A stretch of DNA of 64,000 nucleotides from Morchella semilibera. Lineage: Eukaryota > Ascomycota > Pezizomycetes > Pezizales > Morchellaceae. The stretch lies in assembly GCA_009192285.1 (NCBI GenBank), contig WBVU01000005.1, positions 1,754,731 through 1,818,730 of the forward strand, read 5' to 3'. The position numbers and the translations under genes are program-made. Positions 23,501-35,764 of this stretch are shown one piece after another. The notes under the pieces are model-generated. The model had not been told where the DNA came from. It saw only the letters and a list, made by a program, of their open reading frames with translations, and did not search any database. Numbering within the stretch: position 1 is the first letter of the stretch; the number at the start of each line of letters is the position of its first letter.

Positions 23501-26500
23501 ATTTCCTTAAGTGTATAGCAATATCTATGATATCAATCAATTGATGATATCATTTTCGGACTCTTCCGGCCGTTCACCAAAAATTATTGACTGTCCAAGA
23601 TGTGGAAATTAATAGTGTTGGTTTTGATCGGTGGTTCAATATGTTTCTCCCTTTCTCCAGACCCCACCATCTCCCGTTCACTCATGCAGACATACCAATG
23701 GGGTGTTGGTGACCCGCAAGTTCGGAAATTAAAGAAGCCTAGGTGTTTCTAGAAAACATCCCTTTTTTGATCGGATGTCACTGCGACCGACTAGCTAACA
23801 CTCCAAGTCCCGGCCTCAGGTAGTACAGAGATAAAGAAGACTATTCTCAAGCAGTAAGTATAGTTTCGGAGCAAATTTAGTTAGATCACTACATGTATCT
23901 ATGAGATGTGTGAATCACGATCATATCATCATCCTTGGGGGGTATTTGCGACATTTTTCTCCATCAGATCAAGTATCTTCAAGGCTTTGCCTGCACGCAA
24001 GACTCAAGCCAACGGTTGTACGGGGCATGGAAGCGAAAAATAGGCTTAGGCTTAGATCGTGGAGAAGAAGGGGCGCCCTGTTGTGTGTATGAATCTCAGT
24101 GTCTAAAGTTGGGTTCGGTAGTCATAGGCAGGATTTGTGTTGCGATGCGATGGGGGTGGTGGTTGTTATTGGAACTTACTGCTGCAGGTGCGGACCGGCT
24201 GTTTCTGGTCCCTTTTCCCTGGCTTTCACCCCAGCACTCGATCCGTCTCGGTGCCCACCAGGCCCAATGACTGCATTCGGGATCATCAGACGACGGCGTA
24301 TCCCCCATCCCTAGGTCTCTGGAAAGTTGACCTCCCTCTTTATTATTACGACCAGCCTCCTGGGGAAATGCGCCACACGTTTCAAGAAGACTGTCGCAAT
24401 CTGGTTAAAATGTGAGGGAGCCATAATTTGCTTTTCATTAGCAAGAAAAATACGTCAGGGAAACGTGGTACTGTCACTCAACGGAAGAGATCCATACGGC
24501 CATTTTAATCTAAGCGCAGAAACAAAATATCAGTCAAGCAATGAGTTGGGTGACCATGCCAAGTTATTCTATAGATATAGGTAAATATTACATGTATCTA
24601 CCATTTACCGTGGGTGCTTAAGCCCAACTTCGGAACTCGGGATCGGAATAGAGATGGAAGATTTACCATCTGCAGTGATGAACGACGGGAACCGACATGA
24701 GTGATACCCTCTAATGTAGTTGTAGCAGGGTACTCTGTAAGATGGGACGAGAACCCTGCATTGGGTGCCACGTTGTCGTGCGAATGAGAGGAGAGAAGGA
24801 AGAGAAGGCAGCTTCCTTTGCAAAGTAATTCAACTCAATGAGTGGCACGCATACCCAGCTGCTGAAAAGAATGAAAGAAAAGAAAACAAGGGGCAAAAAG
24901 GCTGTTGGATGGACGGGCAATATCCTCTGCTTGCGTCATATTTGATCCATCCAGAGGGAGCAAAATACGCTTCGTTGATTTCCGGCAATAGAAGAGCCCT
25001 GTTCAATATTCCCCGTCTTTACAATGTCTCGCCTTGCCTGAACCTCTCTGTCGGGTGCAGGATGTGAGACGAGGACGGGCTTAAGGGCGGGAAAACAGAA
25101 ACAGAACCACGCGCAGAGAAGGATATGGGACCACTCGGGGGGGCGTGGGGTCAAAGCAAACATAGTATCTCAAGAGAGTGTGAGAATGGACTGGAAACGA
25201 ACAACATTCGGCGATTGACAAACCGATTCGTTACTGTCATGTCAGCCCGAATGGGTATCTTGCTTTGGAGAAACAGTTACCACTTCCAGGGAACGAAAGG
25301 TACCAAGTCCAAAAATGGAAGAGATTTGCATATGATACTCAGGGTCTCGAACCTCCAACCCACGATGCCCATGGTGTCGGTCGACAGTGGGGTCCTGAAT
25401 GGATGGAAGTCGTCGATCTATACCTCCACACATTAACTGGGAAATGTTCCAGTGTTTAACATCGTGACAGCTTTGCTGTCAGCGATCATCCCACATGTTG
25501 AGATGTACGAGCTTCGTGATGCTGCTATCGTGCTTTGCTTTTTGGATGCTCTCAAGTACTACTGGCTGTTTGCTACTCCTCGGGATCAACATCCATCTCA
25601 TAATCAAGTCATCGTCATCTCATCTGATGAGGCGGGTCCCCTTGCAGCTTAGTTGTTTTTTTTTTTTTTTTTTTTTCCAGAACTGTTCGTCCGAGATGTT
25701 TCTCTCTTCACCACCACCACCACCACTCTTCTACTCTTGACCTCACTCCACACAAGCCCACCGCCGCCCCTCTTGTCCCCTTTCAATCACCTCCACACCT
25801 CCTCTACCCCCGCTGCTCAGCTACTCTGCCACCCTCCACAATACCCCCTCCGATCTCTGGAAATGCTTGTCGATTGTTCCACCCATAGCTCGGCTACTGG
25901 AAGCCTCATTTCCTCTCATCGTCCTTATTTCTGCCTTCCATGATGTTGTACCCTAGCCCTTACAGTTTACTGGAGCCCCATAGCAATAATAATTCCCCGG
26001 ACAAGCCTCCTGCAGAAAATCTACTACTCTCCGAGCTTAAACCCGTACTTAGATAGGATAGCTTCTCCCCCACTAGCTATATCCATACCAACTCCTACAT
26101 ACCTAGCTCCAGAACTGGAAACCGTGTATGAGGCTATTTCCTCTTCCTCTCAACGTCCGCAGCCTCATTCTCACTCTCATCTCCAGATTCCAAAGTGGGG
26201 AAAGGCCCGTATTTCCTTTTCACTTTTTAAGGACTTGACTCTTCCACTACTAAAACTACCCCCTTTTGCTTTTTTATCTATTTCTGGGGGCCGGTTTTCA
26301 TACGTCCTACAAGACTCGCTCCACCATCCAATCGGCCCGTGAGGGTCCCTGAGCTAAAAAAAAAAAAAAAAAAAAAAAGAGGAAGAAGAAGAAGAAAAAA
26401 AAAGACAACTGATCGAGAAGAGGTACTCACTAAGTCTAACGGAGACTACTTCGGAGATCCTTCCCATCTCTCCTCAAGCATCAACCCACCTGCTCTGGTG

Positions 26501-27068
26501 TTCCAGAACATCTGCGGCAGTCCCCCAGAAATTTTAGAAGGAAGTAGCCAGGGCAGATCCAAAGTCAGCGAGGACAACACACACACACACGCCTACCTGG
26601 TACTGTCAATATTGCCAACCAGCTGTGCCCCTCTATAGTCTAGTCTCTCCCTGGGTTTCGCTACTCGTTAAGCAGTCAGCACGGTATTCGTCATATACAA
26701 GGTCCTCCCATCTGCACACACATATAAGCTCTCCGGTACAGCAAGCGATCTGATTTTAATGATCCACCATCTACTGCAACTCACTCTATTGAATAAGAAC
26801 CACTACTTCACCTCCGTCTCAACCTCACTTGCCAGTTCCACTAAATAAAGCCCCCATTTCCTGCCTCCTACAACAATCCAACGGGAATATATTACTACCA
26901 TCTACTTCTCAGTACGTGCAGGTATCTGCATGCAACAGTCTCGAAAAAATACCCTTCAATACCAGCAAACTGACGTCTACAACTTCTCTCGTTTTGCCTG
27001 CCGCCAGCGGGGCAACGACTTATCATAACCAATTTGTCGCAGACAGCGGATTCTTTACACTGAGGGGC
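20577..27068. other. 6.5-kb spacer, mostly without genes
   Basis: The right end is upstream DNA of the gene starting at 27069; the left end is the promoter of the eEF1B-gamma gene. Eight TACATGTA palindromes lie here (21707, 21891, 22369, 23178, 23192, 23890, 24589, with 23178 and 23192 only 14 bp apart; the list has seven positions and one further near-match). A T run at 25656-25676 and an A run at 26356-26378 are present. The CT-rich DNA at 25.7-26.3 kb could be a leader. Small frames around 24-25.6 kb show no domain pattern and I do not call them. Confidence 0.5.
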
Positions 27069-28207
27069 ATGGAAGGAAGTGATCGGGATAGACCATCAGC
27101 ACGCCATGGGGACGATTCACAGCCTTCATATGGACAACCTTTGCTCAATCCCATAAACTACCAAAACGAGTATTCCCAAGAATCTCAATACAGACAGCAA
27201 CATCCATCCTACGCCTCAAACCATATTGTATACAACATTCCCCAGCCATCACAGGGTACCAATTATGCGCCGGGCTACCCACCACGGCAGAATGCTGCGA
27301 TCGAGGTACTATCGAGTCAATTTTCTGGTGCTTCTCAATACTACGGGGACTCGCCAACCTCTGCTCCCCATCATCAATCGTCCTCGCAGTTTTCAAGCCC
27401 CTCATACGCTCAGTACAGTCCTACTCCAGGTCGCCTTCCACATACGTACGCCTCCAACCTTCCAGAGTTGAGCCAGCCTACTGCGCCGGAACCAGTCCAG
27501 AATGATAATGAATTTGCGCAGCAACATCATGCCGCAGCCCTAGATGATGCTTACAACCAGTATCAAGGCGCCTTGAAACGAACGTTTCAAAACATGCACG
27601 ATGGTCGACTGGGCGAGGCAGGGACATCACTCCTCACGATTTCTGACTGGTTATTAACAAATGCTGTTGAGTTGGGTATGCAAAAAATTTCATTTAATTC
27701 TTTCAAGGATATTCTATCTTATTGCTAGTATGCGCAAGGAAAAGAGTTGTTTAGTAATTTGGGCTAAGAACAGTGACAGGATTAGTTCGCGACGAGCAGG
27801 AGTTGTACGGGGACCGGACAAGGTTGTGGAACGAGTTCAACACTTGCTGGTTGGTAGTACTTCAAAAGGAGAAGGAGATGATTACCGAGCTCAACGCTAC
27901 GGGCCAGGCTCCTCTGCCCCCACGAGAAATCATTAGGGAGGATATGCTGGAGAGGATGGGACGGGAGTTGATCGCACTATGCGATTCCATGGAAAGGCAT
28001 GGCCTGGTAGACTACCAGATGGGGGTATGGGAAGAAGAGATACTAGGAGGTATGGTTACCCATGAATAATTGCTTTTTACCTCTTTAGGCACGAATATTG
28101 TTGACTCACGGGCCATGTATTGAATAGCGATCCAAGAATGTCTGGATCTGTTGGAGGGCTCTGGTGCGCCACCAGGAAGATCTGCTTCAGCTTCAGCCGC
28201 GCCCTAG
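27069..28207 (+). CDS. Conserved fungal protein of unknown function (Gln/Ser/Tyr-rich N terminus)
   Basis: Exons 27069-27675, 27780-28049 and 28128-28207 give 318 aa, with both introns in phase 1. I do not recognise a named family. The N-terminal half is disordered-looking and rich in Gln, Ser, Tyr and Pro (YASNHIVYNIPQPSQG, SSQFSSPSYAQYSPTPG). The C-terminal 120 residues look folded and helical: YNQYQGALKRTFQNMHDGRL, LLTISDWLLTNAVELGLVRD, TRLWNEFNTCWLVVLQKEKE, MGRELIALCDSMERHGLVDY, QMGVWEEEILGAIQECLDLL. Low-complexity plus helical composition suggests a nuclear or regulatory protein, but no DNA-binding motif is visible. The frame is open further upstream (to 26829), so a longer N terminus is possible; I chose the ATG that opens an acidic, typical start (MEGSDRDR). 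Confidence 0.75.
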
Positions 28208-29040
28208 ACACCCCCGACCGTATAACTGGAAACAAGCCGTCTCGCTGAACACGATTCGCGTCTCTTCGGGACCCCCGACCTGGGACAGCAATTAAATTAG
28301 CCACTCCATAGATCAATTACTATGAAGCGGCGACATAACAATATTTCTCTAACAATTTTCTTTTGTAATCTCATTGTCGCTCATTTCTTCTTTTTTGCCT
28401 TCTCCTTTGTACAAGCATGATAGATGTTTCGGATTTCGGGGTCTAAATCGGTGTTGGGGTCGGTACCTGTCGTGGAGTTACTGGGGTTATAGATTATCGC
28501 GCATGTATTTGTATGTATTATCAAGAGACGGACTCATGGGCATATCATTTGATTTGGTTGCTGTTTATTTAGTCTATAAATTATACTCTAAAGATTTATG
28601 TCAGGCAAACGATTTTGCTAACAATCGATATAAAAACAAACGCCGGGAGTGCAGGGAACTTCCGTATCACCATAAGGAGTAGATGGTAGTACGAACTACT
28701 AAGTTTGAGGCGAATGAACGAAGGGGAAAATATTCCGCATGTAACACCCTGGTCTTACCGCCTCATCACGGCGATCTTTACTTAGTGGCTTAGTTTGCGG
28801 AAACAATTGGGATAGCGATAGGTATCGTGCGGGATAGGTAACCTTAGTCCCGGAACACCATCATAAAAGAAGAGGGGGGAAGAAATAGAGCCCCTCTACC
28901 GATTACTTCATAGTTCACGCGGACAATATATATATATATAATAAAAAAGACTACGCTAAAAGAGTCACTAAAAAAAAAAGAGAAAGAGAAAACTCTTCTA
29001 CGATCATTATGCTCGCGGTTTTGGATGGACCAGCATTTGC
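28208..29040. other. Convergent intergenic region
   Basis: This separates the 3' ends of the unnamed + strand gene and calcineurin B on -. It holds a TA dinucleotide run near 28927-28941 and A-rich stretches. No gene is visible. Confidence 0.5.
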
Positions 29041-30022
29041 CTAAAACTGGTCCAAGGTCATCATGCTCATGGAGACATCAGTGTTCTCTACCATCTTGCA
29101 GAACTCTTCGAAGCTGATCTTCCCATCTAAGTCTTCGTCGGCCTCCATCATCGTTTTGTCCACGATCTGTAAATAGAAGTTGTGAGACATACATTAGTCG
29201 AAAGCCTTATTTTTGATATCTCATTTCATGTGCACGTGCACACGTGTGTTTATTGTGGTGTGTGGGGGGGAATTAAAGGGTGTTGGGCAGGAATTTTGGG
29301 GCTTGTGGAAGATGCAGGGGCTAAATCTAGGAAGATTTGGGGAGTTGGGACGCACCTGCTGTAATTGCTGATCCTTCAAGTTGCTGCCAACCATCATTTT
29401 AAGGACGATGAATAGCTCACCATTCGAGATATAGCCATCTCGATCGATGTCATAGACCTTGAAGGCGAACCGAAGCTTTTCCTCCTTATTTCCCTTGCTA
29501 GAGAAAGCGCTCAGCCCGGAAACGAACTCCTGGAAGTCAACATCTCCGCCACCATCCTCATCAAAGATAGCAATCATCCTGTTGGAATTTATAAGCCGTG
29601 TGTTCGAACCCCATTTCTTTTTTTCTTTTTTTCTCCCCTCTATTCTTTTGTAAAGAAAAAAAAAAGGTGTGTAAAGTGCAGGCGATTTACCTGGTAGCAA
29701 GTGGGTTTGAGGAAACTTGAGGAAGACTCAAAAACTCCTCGCGTTCGATGGTGCCAGAGTTGTCCTGCATAGTAATGACCCCGCAGTGAGACCTTGATCC
29801 CCTCCTCCAAGAACAGAAAAACTGCCGAAAAACACTTGGAGCACACCTTGTCCAGCTTCATAAATCTCTTTCGTAGTCGGTCCACCTCATCGCGGTCAAC
29901 TGTGTAACACGTTCAGTACCTAGAAACCGCAGATATAGCTTATCAAGAGCGGGGGTGGGGATAGGCAAACAATTTGACCCGGACACAATGTTATCCATAA
30001 TCTGGGAGGAGTTTTGGCCCAT
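29041..30022 (-). CDS. CNB1: Calcineurin regulatory subunit B
   Basis: Six exons are modelled: 30022-29971, 29899-29847, 29764-29691, 29578-29356 and 29166-29041 on the minus strand (five coding blocks in total), summing to 528 nt and 175 aa, the normal family length. It is the Ca2+-binding subunit that activates the calcineurin phosphatase in stress and morphogenesis signalling. It begins MGQNSSQ, a good N-myristoylation signal (Gly2, Ser6). Four EF-hands are visible: one around [44 protein letters not shown] and [14 protein letters not shown]. The C terminus ends MTLDQF, as in other CNB proteins. The start lies 476 bp from the start of EPL1 on the other strand. The last intron (29167-29355, 189 nt) is longer than the rest. 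Confidence 0.96.
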
Positions 30023-30498
30023 GGTTGCTGCCCGAAGTGAATTGACAAGTAAAAAGGTGGCGAGATTTGGGCTGTCGACGAAAGTAATTGCAGTTTGCAG
30101 CTGTTGCAGTCGACGTGATGGATGATAGGGAGAAGCTGTAGCGGCGGTCCCTTGCTCCCAGTAGATTTGGGAATTTTGCTGCCAGGGGTAGCGAACATCT
30201 GGGAACGCAGCTACCAAGCCTTTCAACACGGTCATACCAAGCCTTTCCCCTTCTAGACTAGCGCAATAGTGCGTCCACAACAACACATGCAATACAGCCA
30301 AACAAGGCTTTGCTTAGTGGCATAGACCGACCTCAACACCACAGGAGATAGGGGTCGCGACGATTCTTTCAGCCCTTGCGACCGCTCAATATCATCGCCT
30401 TTCATCACATCCCCAGCGTGTCCATCAAACTCGGAGCTTCGCTCTTTCACCTGAGTCTAATATTGTTAGGACGATTTTTTCGCGTCTGAGTCGCCACC
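30023..30498. promoter_or_regulatory. Shared divergent promoter region of CNB1 and EPL1
   Basis: The two start codons, at 30022 (-) and 30499 (+), are 476 bp apart and face away from each other, so both promoters must lie here or overlap. I could not identify a convincing TATA box or a known factor site. The EPL1 start sits in a good context, GCCACCATGA. Confidence 0.6.
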
Positions 30499-32925
30499 AT
30501 GACTCGGTCGGGTGCAGGGAATCGCTTCAGGCAGCGAAAACTGTCGACGAAGCAGTCCCTGGCCGTCCTACGAGAGAATCAAATCGACTCTGTAGACGAC
30601 GATGCGCAAAGAAATATTCCACAGATAGAGACAGGCGTTGAGCGTCAAGAAGAAATCGTGCGTTGTCCTCTTCTCCTCCCAGGTGCTATTTTTGGAACAC
30701 CACCCGATAGTTTCCAGAACAAGAAGTTTTTGATATACAACACCATCACAACAGCCACCATTTGTTTGGTGTGTGAGAATGATTGAATGACCTCAATTTT
30801 TATTTCAAAATAATTATATGTACTTTTTTATTATATCTGTTCATTTTGATATTGTCTTGTTACATTTTAGCATTCCCAACACACATACAGTACAATATTG
30901 TAGCTAATGCCGTTTCCCGATACGTAGGAGCACCATCTTCAAGCTGCGATATCAGCCTCACAAGCCGCAGTTGTTGGCGCAAAAGTTACACAAATCTTTA
31001 TTCCAACCCCCAACACTGCTGAAATCGAAGCTCGGCACTATGAGTCGCTCTACCCAAGGCGATTTGACCGACCAGCGAGTTATATTCGGTTTTCGTCCAC
31101 AGTTGAGGACTGTAGTGGTGTCGCTTACTGTGTATCAACTGAAGATGAAAAATACCTTGAGAAACTAAATGCCATAACTAAACGTCCTAATGGGGCCCAA
31201 TGCAAAGTCAATGATTTTGAACTCATTATGGATCATTTTGAGAAAACCACTTTACAGAGACAACCATATCTATCAATGGATGTTTCCAACATTATCTCAT
31301 ATGAAGAAATGGAGACTACCTTCGATGGTATCATTAGTGATAAGTTAAGGGTATTTGCAAAACACATATATCAGCACTGGAAAGACCTAAAGGTTGCACG
31401 AGAAGGACGTGCTATCATCCCAGTACTGAAGGTATGTTGGCGCACATCCCTCCTCCAATGGAGTCTTATAGCTGAACTTGTGTCTAGTTTGAGCAAGGAA
31501 ACGAAAAGGATGACGGCGATCCATACGTTTGCTTTAGACGCCGTGAAGTCCGACAAGTCCGCAAGACCCGCAGAACAGATGCCCAAAGTACCGATAAAGT
31601 TAAAAAACTTCGGCAAGATCTTGACACTGCACGGAATCTTGTCAAAGATGTCTTGCAGCGTGAGACTATGCGTAAGAATGGCTTTGCATACGAGGCTTCG
31701 ATATTTGAGCACCGACGTACGTTAATTGCAACAAAACGAAAATTGGGTATCAGAGGGGACGACGAAGATCTTATACCTGCAAAGGTATGAACCCCCCCCC
31801 CCCCTCCTCTCTCCTCCTCCTCCTCCTCCTCCTCCTCGTCCTAAAACCCATTTATAATATCATGTGCTTATTGCTCACCAGCCATCATCTACACAGCCGA
31901 AAAAACCACGACCAGTCGATTCAACGTCCAATACTCGGATACCTGTGCGCCAGGATGGGAAGCCGGCCGAGGCAGATCTCCGGCAGCTATCAAATTTCAA
32001 GCTTGATAAGGAGAAACAAAGGGCAGAGCGTCATCTTGAATTGAAAAATTCGAGGGTCGTTCCTAAATATAATATTGTTGACTTAACTCCGGTTTGTTCT
32101 CTGAGGAACCGTTCGTCCCAACCTATATTCTGACTCTTCCTTTAGGATGTGCTCTTCGAGCATGAAACCCCCAAATTAACGGGGCCTAACGCTGCATTTT
32201 GTGCAGTGCAAACATATTTTCTTCCAAGCCCTCCAGCATCAGCTGATTCTATGGATTCTTCACCGGAATCGAGCCCGGGCCATCAACAAGCTCAGAAACA
32301 TATCTCAGTCATACAGGCTTCTCCCAAAAACAAACCCTTGAGAAATCTCCCTACATTTCGTCGAAGGGTTGGGCGTGGTGGACGCATTCGAATTGATAGA
32401 AGATTACCAGCTTTTGATCCACTTCCGGATGTGGAAGAGGTTGTTTGGGATCGTATGAAATACGATCGAGAGGAGGATTATTACCCCCAGGTGTATGATC
32501 TAGACATCAACAACGACACGTAAGTTTAATCACCATTAAGTGTTTACTCAGTTCTGATACTTACTTTCTATCACAGTAACATACAATTTCGAGCCCGTAT
32601 GCTCTCACCCCCACCCGAACTCCAATCATATCAGCATCGTAGATCAATGATGGGATCCCCCGCGATGCCTCAGGGGGGTCCAGGCCTGACGATCAATACT
32701 CAACAGGCGCAAATGATGAATGTCCACCCAGGCATGTCGAGCGCCCTGCTGCAACAACAGTCACCATACCAGCAGTCCCCACAGCACGCACAGCACCGGA
32801 TTGTTAATGGCCAGCAATACCCAATGATGACTCAACACGCCCACCCAGCACCTCAGGCCATAATGGTGAATGGTCACGGCTCGCCTGGCCTCCCTCCCAA
32901 TAACAATAACCAAGTTCGGCGCTAA
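30499..32925 (+). CDS. EPL1: Enhancer of polycomb-like protein, NuA4 complex subunit
   Basis: Exons 30499-30657, 30928-31431, 31488-31784, 31882-32091, 32146-32519 and 32577-32925 give 630 aa with matching phases. Epl1 is the scaffold of the NuA4/Piccolo histone H4/H2A acetyltransferase. The EPcA region is clear in the first 300 residues: RFRQRKLSTKQSLAVLRE at the start, then EEIEHHLQAAISASQAA, IFIPTPNT, YPRRFDRPASYIRFSSTVED, FELIMDHFEKTT, and DPYVCFRRREVRQVRKTRR with KNGFAYEASIFEHR. The later part has PKYNIVDLTP and a basic RRRVGRGGRIRIDRRLP patch, then a Gln/Pro/Met-rich tail. Intron 1 is long (270 nt, T-rich). The 97-nt third intron contains a C run followed by CTC repeats. Confidence 0.95.
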
Positions 32926-33242
32926 GTGGAGCAATGAATTTCACTTTCAAATTACTACGCTTTAATCCCCATCTTTGATTAAATTTCCTCTTTTCCTTTC
33001 AGGTATATAATTTTGCATCTTTACAGATCGATCTTTGGATCTATGTTTTTTTTAGTCATTCTATACTCCTCTCATTCCCCGCTTTTATTTTTTTGCCTTC
33101 TGGGGATATAAGAGGACATTGGGACGCGATGTGGATCGAATTGGAATATTCGCTCGAAGTCCATCCTTTTTCATTTCGTCATTTTCTTTTGTTTTTCATG
33201 ATTGTCGGTAAAGAATGGAACATCCACGGCGCGCGCGGCTCT

Positions 33243-33282
<40 letters not shown>

Positions 33283-35764
33283 CGTTTTGTTATTTTTGTT
33301 ATGTACGAGTACTGGGTCCTTTCAACATTTTTCCTTTATTTCCATTCACAGTAGTGAAAATTTGATGTAAACTACTAGGACGGGCTGTTGGTGTGGCTAC
33401 CTGCGTTTCTTTTTGACTCTCGTTTTATTTAGTGGAAGGCGGTTAGGTTGGTCGGTGCAGACCTGTTGTAGACTGTGGAGTCCCTCAAACTTGCGAGTTT
33501 GAGGTGGATGAAGCAGAGATCGCGCTTTTCTAAGAAGTGCTTCAAGCGCTCCAGCGGTTGGATGGACGTGCATGGCATGAGGATGGATGTGTGGGAAATT
33601 TCAAAACCGATCCCATCTAGTCAGATCAGATGATCCATCTCCACTCAAATTTCCAGTTCGCACTTGTGAAAGCTCGTCAATGTGAAACACCAGATGGCAC
33701 GCCGGCGACAGTATCAGGAGTGGACACATGACTTTTCTTTTAGTCATATTTTTTTTTTACTTTCCTTACATGTTCCGTTGACTTTATTGAAATCACTAGC
33801 TATACAAGCAAGAGATTTAAAGATTTTATACCCACAACCTCGATCCACCACGATGGGTCGATTGAACCATAAAAGCGCCACATAGCTATAAAACCACTAT
33901 AGTTTACCCCCATTTTCAGAGATTTAGAGTCATATTTTTTTCTACCGCGCCTCTTAGAGCTCCTCTAAAGAGACATAGGTTTTATCGGGTGTATTTTCGG
34001 ACCTGTAGTAACAACGCTTATTCACACTGTTATATAAAGATACAAGCTACCTAGTTACCATAAAAGTAATCATTAGACACCCCTAAATCCTTCATCAATG
34101 ATTTACACTGTTTGGGGATGTTTCACCAAGTGTGTAAAGCTTGAGCTACTCCAAAAATGGCAGAACTACGTATACAGAAAAAAGAAAAAAGAAAAGAAAA
34201 GAAGAAAAAAGGGTGAACAAACGTTTTTACTAGAGACGCAAGGTTTCAAGTATATGCCTTACATATTATGAAATAGGGCTGAATTACTCACTCGCAAAAA
34301 AAAAAAAAAAAAAAGAGTTAAGGGACCAGATTCGCAGGACGTTCGCTCGCACATGCTGCGTACCAAACATACATGTATACGTATACATCAGGGTAGGACG
34401 AACACCAGTGAGGGGATGGATTATATGCTAGTGCTTCGCGGAGCAGTTGTGACGGGTTATGATTAACCCCCCACCTGGACCTCTTTGCACAAAAAACCAC
34501 CCCGTCACGAAAAGATAACACACCACTAAACAATAATCTTCTGAAAACCTTGGCACGCCCTAGTAGTCTTTGTACTAGTAAAGCTTTCAGTATAACCTGT
34601 TTCAAGGGGCTGCTGTCCAGCTCTTTGATCTTTGTCTCAGAATGCAGTTAGATACCCACACTTCCTACTATTTAATACTAACCCAGCCGGGTTGCCCCTA
34701 CCAACCACTACAGATTCACAGCCCATCACTCGCATACGTCATCGCCTTCCGTTAATTTTTTTGAACCAACAATTGTCGCACACTTATGTATTTATATTCA
34801 CTATCCATTCTCAGCAGCGCCCGAAATCAACCAACCAGCCAACCAACCAACCAACGATATCAAGAAGCAAGAAGAAATAAAACAGAAAAATCCGACCCAT
34901 CCGACCTAACCGGACGACCGCGCTGCTCATACTGCAGATCGAGTTCGCATTGTTCACACCATGTCCAGTTTGGTACCGCCCGCCTATCCCGACCCCAGTC
35001 CAAAAAAAAAAAGATCACATCCCATAGATAATCCATAGATAATAACCAACCCGAATATGAAAAACGCAAGGAAAAAGACCCGTGTTCAAGGGAGCTATAG
35101 GAAAAATACTAAAGAAATAAGAGGTAGGTGAGGTGGAAATAATGGGGTTATGGTAGGTAAAAACAAGCAATAGGTATTGTATGTAACCAAAATGAGAGAT
35201 AGAAAAAAAACTCAAGTAAATAAAATAAGGAAAGATGTGCCCCCCAAGCAACATGAACTGACGATAATAACCAAACCTCCACACAATTATTATCTGCTGT
35301 AGAAACTAGAGAAAAGAAACAGAGATATGGTGGATACAACAATAAAGAAGACTCCTTGTACATGAAAAAAAGAAAGAAAAAAAGACGATAAAATTTGGAA
35401 AGGAAAAAAAAAAATCCAACACTGTCCCCGTCCCTACCCATTCAGCAGCCTTTTTTTTTGTCTCACACGCTCAACAGCCGTTTCGCGTTCCAACGTTAAA
35501 AGAAATAAAGAAAACCCGGCTTATAAACCTCGAGTATCGTTAGTACTCTTTTTTTTTTTAGAGATCCCGGATTTCCCCGACTCCTCCCATACCGCCCAAT
35601 CCAGCCCATCCCAATAACCTGTTCCGAAACCAAAGAGAAACTTGGAAAAATAGAGATGAGAAATGAGATACAAGAATGTTAAAAGCACAATGTAAGGCAA
35701 ATGAAACGAATATGATTTTAGGAACTGGGGGGGAAATGAACAAACCATAGCTCCGGCTATTAAA
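32926..35764. other. Convergent spacer with long homopolymers
   Basis: The region carries the 3' UTRs of EPL1 (+) and of the unnamed - strand gene. It has a 26-nt T run at 33256-33281, A runs near 34297-34314, a TACATGTA palindrome at 34370, and an AACC tetranucleotide repeat around 34828-34855. No credible gene is visible. Confidence 0.5.

Noticed and set aside
29600-29615. tRNA-like TTCGAACCCC
   Set aside because: It lies in a CNB1 intron and no acceptor stem, D-arm or anticodon arm could be formed around it.
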